From positions 6,510,001 to 6,574,000 of the forward strand of contig OZ257137.1 of NCBI GenBank assembly GCA_965279115.1: DNA of 64,000 nucleotides, in the 5' to 3' direction. The position numbers and the translations under genes were made by a program. Of the stretch, positions 61,404 to 64,000 are shown one piece after another. The notes beneath the pieces are model-generated. The model worked only from the letters and a program-made list of their open reading frames with translations. It did no database searches and was not told the origin of the DNA. Numbering within the stretch: the first letter of the stretch is position 1; each line of letters opens with the position of its first letter. Source of the stretch: JAEUOS01 sp965279115 (GTDB taxonomy: Bacteria > Pseudomonadota > Gammaproteobacteria > Burkholderiales > JAEUOS01).

Positions 61404-64000
61404 TCAGAACTTCTCGAAATGGGTCTCATCGACCGAGTCGGAGGCCACCGTCTGGGCCCGGCCACGCGTTGGTCCCGCCTTGCGCGGACCGCGCTGGGCG
61501 GACCTCGGCCGACTGCTGCCCGACTCGGCGCCCACCTGGAAGAACGCCATCAACTGCTGCAGCTGCTCGGCCTGGCCGGACATCTCTTCGGCGGTCGCCG
61601 CCAGCTCTTCCGAGGCGGAGGCGTTCTGCTGCGTCGCCTGGTTCAGCTGTCCCATCGCCGTGTTGATCTGGGCAACGCCGGTGGTCTGTTCCTGTGACGC
61701 CGCCGTGATCTCCTGCACCAGATCGGAGGTCTCGCGAATCGAGGGCACCATCTCTTCGAGCAGCTTGCCGGCCTGCTCGGCAACGGTCACCGATGAACCG
61801 GCGAGTTCGCCGATCTCCTGGGCCGCCACCTGGCTGCGCTCGGCCAGCTTGCGCACCTCGGCCGCCACCACCGCGAAGCCCTTGCCGTGTTCGCCCGCCC
61901 GTGCCGCCTCGATGGCGGCATTGAGCGCCAGCAGGTTGGTCTGGTAGGCGATATCGTCGACGATGCCGATCTTGGCGGCAATCTGCTTCATCGCGGTGAC
62001 CGTCTGTGCAACGGCGTCGCCGCCCTGCACGGCCTCCTTGGCGGCCTTGGTGGCCTTGGCATCGGTGACCTTGGCGTTGTCGGTGTTCTGCGCGATCGAC
62101 GCCGCCATCTGCTCGACCGACGAGGTGGTCTGCTCGACGCCGGCCGCCTGCTCGGATGCGGACTGCGAGAGGGATTGCGCGGTGGCGCTGACCTGCTCGG
62201 AGGCGCCGGTGAGCGCATCGGCCGCGGTACGCACATCACCAATGATCTTGGTGAGCTGCTCGCCGGTGCTGTTGGCGTCGTCCTTGAGCTTGCCGAACAT
62301 GCCTTCATATTCACCGGTGATGCGCTGCGACAGGTCGCCGCTGGCCAATGCGCCAAGCACACGCACCACTTCGGAGAGGCCGACCTCGCTGGTTTCCATC
62401 AGCTTGTTCATGCCGGTGCCGAGGTTGAGGAAGAAGCCCTGCTTGCCCTCCAGCGGCAGGCGGTTGGAGAAGTCACCGTTGACCGCGCCTTGCACGATGC
62501 CTGCGATCTCGGCTTCCACCAGAACTTCCGCGGTGCGGTCCTTCCATTCCACCACGGTGCCGACGCGCTTGCCGTCCGCATCGACAATCGGATTGGCGAT
62601 CAAAGCGAATGAAAGCTTGCCGACCTTGATCTCGGTCTTGTGGGTGGCACGCAGACCCGCCAGCATGTTGCGCTGGTGCGACGGATTCTTGTGGAACACG
62701 TCGATGTTGGCGCCAATCAGCTTGCGCACGTCGAACTGCGGCAGGGTCTTGCGCAACTCGGCCTCGTTCTCCTTCATCATCTCGGTGACCGACTCGTTCA
62801 TGTAGGCGATCTCGCAATCGGCGTTGGCGATCATCACGTTGGTGGAGCACTTGTCGAGGGCGTTCTTGATGCGCAGATTCTCGGCGGCGAGCGCCTGCTC
62901 GCGCTGACGGGCGGCCAGTTCCTCGGTCGTATCCTTCCACTCGACCACCGTACCGATGCGCTCGCCCTTCGCGTCGCTGATCGGATTGACGATCAGGTTG
63001 AAGGTACGTCCGCCAATCCTTAGGTCGGTCTTGTGGGTACCCTTGAGACTGCCCAGCATGTTGCGCTGGTGCGACGGGTTCTTGTGGAAGGCGTCGATGT
63101 TGGTGCCGATCACCGAGCGTGCACTGAAGGCAGGCAGGTCCTTGCGGATGTCGGCCTCGGCCCGGGCGAGCATTTCCTTGAGCGAATCATTGGTGTAGGC
63201 GATGTTGAGCGAGGCATCGGCCACCATCACGTTGGTGGCGGCCACATCGAGGGCGCTCTTGACGCGCAGGTTTTCCGCCGCGGCAACCGATGCCGTCTTG
63301 AAATTGGCCTGGACCCGGTCGATCGCGTCGGTGATCAGGGCCTTCTTGCCCGGCAGACGGTCCATGGCTTGCGAGAGATCCCCTTCGGCGTACTTTGTGA
63401 CCACCTCGACGATCTTCATCTTGACGGCGATGTGCGACGCGACCAGATCGTTGACGCCCTTGGCCATCCTCGCGTAGGGTCCGGACATCGCCGCGGCCGG
63501 CAACATGTGGTCGATCATCCCGGCCTCGTGTTGACGCGACATCTCGTCAAGAGCACGCTGGAACGCCTCGCCCTCCGCGGTGAGGCCGCGAATCACGAAC
63601 CAGCTGGTGACAGCGGTGATGCCCGCGACCAGCAATGTCGCGCCCGTCATCAGGCCGGCGGAGTGGGACTGCGAGCCCAGGGCGATAAGCCCCAGCATGA
63701 GAACGACCGGGGTCGCCAGGGCGACCGCGATCCTGGTTGAAGCCAAGCTATTGTTTTGCATGTTGGGTCTCTCCTCTTGGATGGATGCGTGGTCCTGCAT
63801 TGTTCGGGCGAGCAGTCCGTAAACCTCGGTCCACGCCGCCCGCACCGCTGGCGTGAAATCCGTCTTCAATCCCTGTTCAAGGGTCCACAGCAAGGCGGCA
63901 CCGACCGTGTCGTAATCCCTCGCCTTGACGCCGTAACCGGTGTGCCGCGCGCCCAGCTGTTTCACCAACGGCACCAGCGTTCCCAGGTCGTCGAGCCCCT
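61404..64000 (-). CDS. Globin-MCP reading frame with two PAS domains (5' end outside window)
   Basis: One open frame runs from the window edge through a globin segment into a receptor. The visible globin part (64000 to about 63800) has [17 protein letters not shown], in which His fits the proximal F8 position, and [13 protein letters not shown], as in flavohemoglobin-type globins. After the linker EERPN come [13 protein letters not shown], two membrane spans (about 20 residues each) and two tandem PAS repeats containing [20 protein letters not shown] and [24 protein letters not shown]-like helices and the tip [20 protein letters not shown] follow. AAGAGGAG at 63771-63778 sits 9 bases before the ATG at 63761, so the 785-residue receptor alone may be made as well as, or instead of, a fusion. 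No stop separates the two. The start of the globin is outside the window. Confidence 0.85.
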   Translation of the reverse strand, partial: GLDDLGTLVPLVKQLGARHTGYGVKARDYDTVGAALLWTLEQGLKTDFTPAVRAAWTEVYGLLARTMQDHASIQEERPNMQNNSLASTRIAVALATPVVLMLGLIALGSQSHSAGLMTGATLLVAGITAVTSWFVIRGLTAEGEAFQRALDEMSRQHEAGMIDHMLPAAAMSGPYARMAKGVNDLVASHIAVKMKIVEVVTKYAEGDLSQAMDRLPGKKALITDAIDRVQANFKTASVAAAENLRVKSALDVAATNVMVADASLNIAYTNDSLKEMLARAEADIRKDLPAFSARSVIGTNIDAFHKNPSHQRNMLGSLKGTHKTDLRIGGRTFNLIVNPISDAKGERIGTVVEWKDTTEELAARQREQALAAENLRIKNALDKCSTNVMIANADCEIAYMNESVTEMMKENEAELRKTLPQFDVRKLIGANIDVFHKNPSHQRNMLAGLRATHKTEIKVGKLSFALIANPIVDADGKRVGTVVEWKDRTAEVLVEAEIAGIVQGAVNGDFSNRLPLEGKQGFFLNLGTGMNKLMETSEVGLSEVVRVLGALASGDLSQRITGEYEGMFGKLKDDANSTGEQLTKIIGDVRTAADALTGASEQVSATAQSLSQSASEQAAGVEQTTSSVEQMAASIAQNTDNAKVTDAKATKAAKEAVQGGDAVAQTVTAMKQIAAKIGIVDDIAYQTNLLALNAAIEAARAGEHGKGFAVVAAEVRKLAERSQVAAQEIGELAGSSVTVAEQAGKLLEEMVPSIRETSDLVQEITAASQEQTTGVAQINTAMGQLNQATQQNASASEELAATAEEMSGQAEQLQQLMAFFQVGAESGSSRPRSAQRGPRKAGPTRGRAQTVASDSVDETHFEKF
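63771..63778 (-). promoter_or_regulatory. Ribosome-binding site for the internal receptor start
   Basis: AAGAGGAG (minus strand) lies 9 bases before the ATG at 63761 (MQNNSL), inside the globin-receptor frame. It decides whether the receptor is translated separately from the globin. Confidence 0.6.

Noticed and set aside
61404..61430. C-terminal CheR-tethering pentapeptide on the globin-linked receptor (ends ETHFEKF)
   Set aside because: The aromatic-x-x-Phe pattern with Trp (NWETF type) is not present; the similarity is too weak.

Overview
The window is one continuous flagellar and chemotaxis locus from a high-GC proteobacterium. An FlhDC master regulator, FliA/FlgM control, CheV with CheZ, short flagellins in tandem and the gene order fliC-flaG-fliD-fliS-fliT point to a betaproteobacterium. 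I cannot name the genus from sequence alone. Nearly every base is coding, genes overlap by 1-4 bases in many places, and I see no insertion sequence, integrase, tRNA or CRISPR.

Layout: (1) 1-6986, minus strand: rod, hook and ring genes flgBCDEFGHIJ, with flgJ cut by the window edge. (2) 7208-9263, plus: flgA, flgM behind a FliA-type promoter, flgN and a single-domain response regulator coupled to flgN. (3) 9324-20925, minus: export gate and number/placement genes flhB-flhA-(flhA C-terminal paralogue)-flhF-flhG-fliA, followed by a multi-PAS/GAF histidine kinase and an Rcp1-like response regulator. (4) 21428-34406, minus: flhDC, motAB, cheV-cheY-cheZ-cheA and three chemoreceptor genes. (5) 35200-42724, plus: two flagellin genes, flaG, fliD, fliS, fliT, a FliK-like gene, a stand-alone FlhB C-terminal homologue and ycgR. 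(6) 42763-43810, minus: a second YcgR/PilZ protein and fliE. (7) 43989-54997, plus: fliF to fliR. (8) 55159-64000: another chemoreceptor, a short receptor-tip fragment, a GAF protein, then minus-strand cheW-cheR-cheD-cheB-BLUF preceded by a receptor gene whose frame runs back into a globin domain.

Together the genes encode nearly the whole flagellum (basal body, export gate, hook, filament, stator), its transcriptional cascade (FlhDC, then FliA/FlgM) and a complete adaptation-type chemotaxis pathway (MCPs, CheW, CheA, CheY, CheZ, CheV, CheR, CheB, CheD). Cyclic-di-GMP brakes (two PilZ proteins) and possible inputs for light (BLUF), nitrate/nitrite (NIT) and oxygen or NO (globin, PAS) are also present.

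The most unusual content is at 16406-17623. This intact gene encodes only the cytosolic ring domain of the export gate protein FlhA. It was made by a roughly 1.27-kb tandem duplication that placed the start of flhF in front of the end of flhA. It is about 78% identical to the true FlhA domain by my hand count and has substitutions at positions I recall as conserved. Together with the stand-alone FlhB C-terminal homologue, the locus carries soluble copies of both switch domains of the flagellar export gate. Next in interest are the globin-chemoreceptor reading frame at the right edge, the BLUF gene at the end of the cheW-R-D-B operon, and inverted repeats conserved upstream of both flagellin genes.
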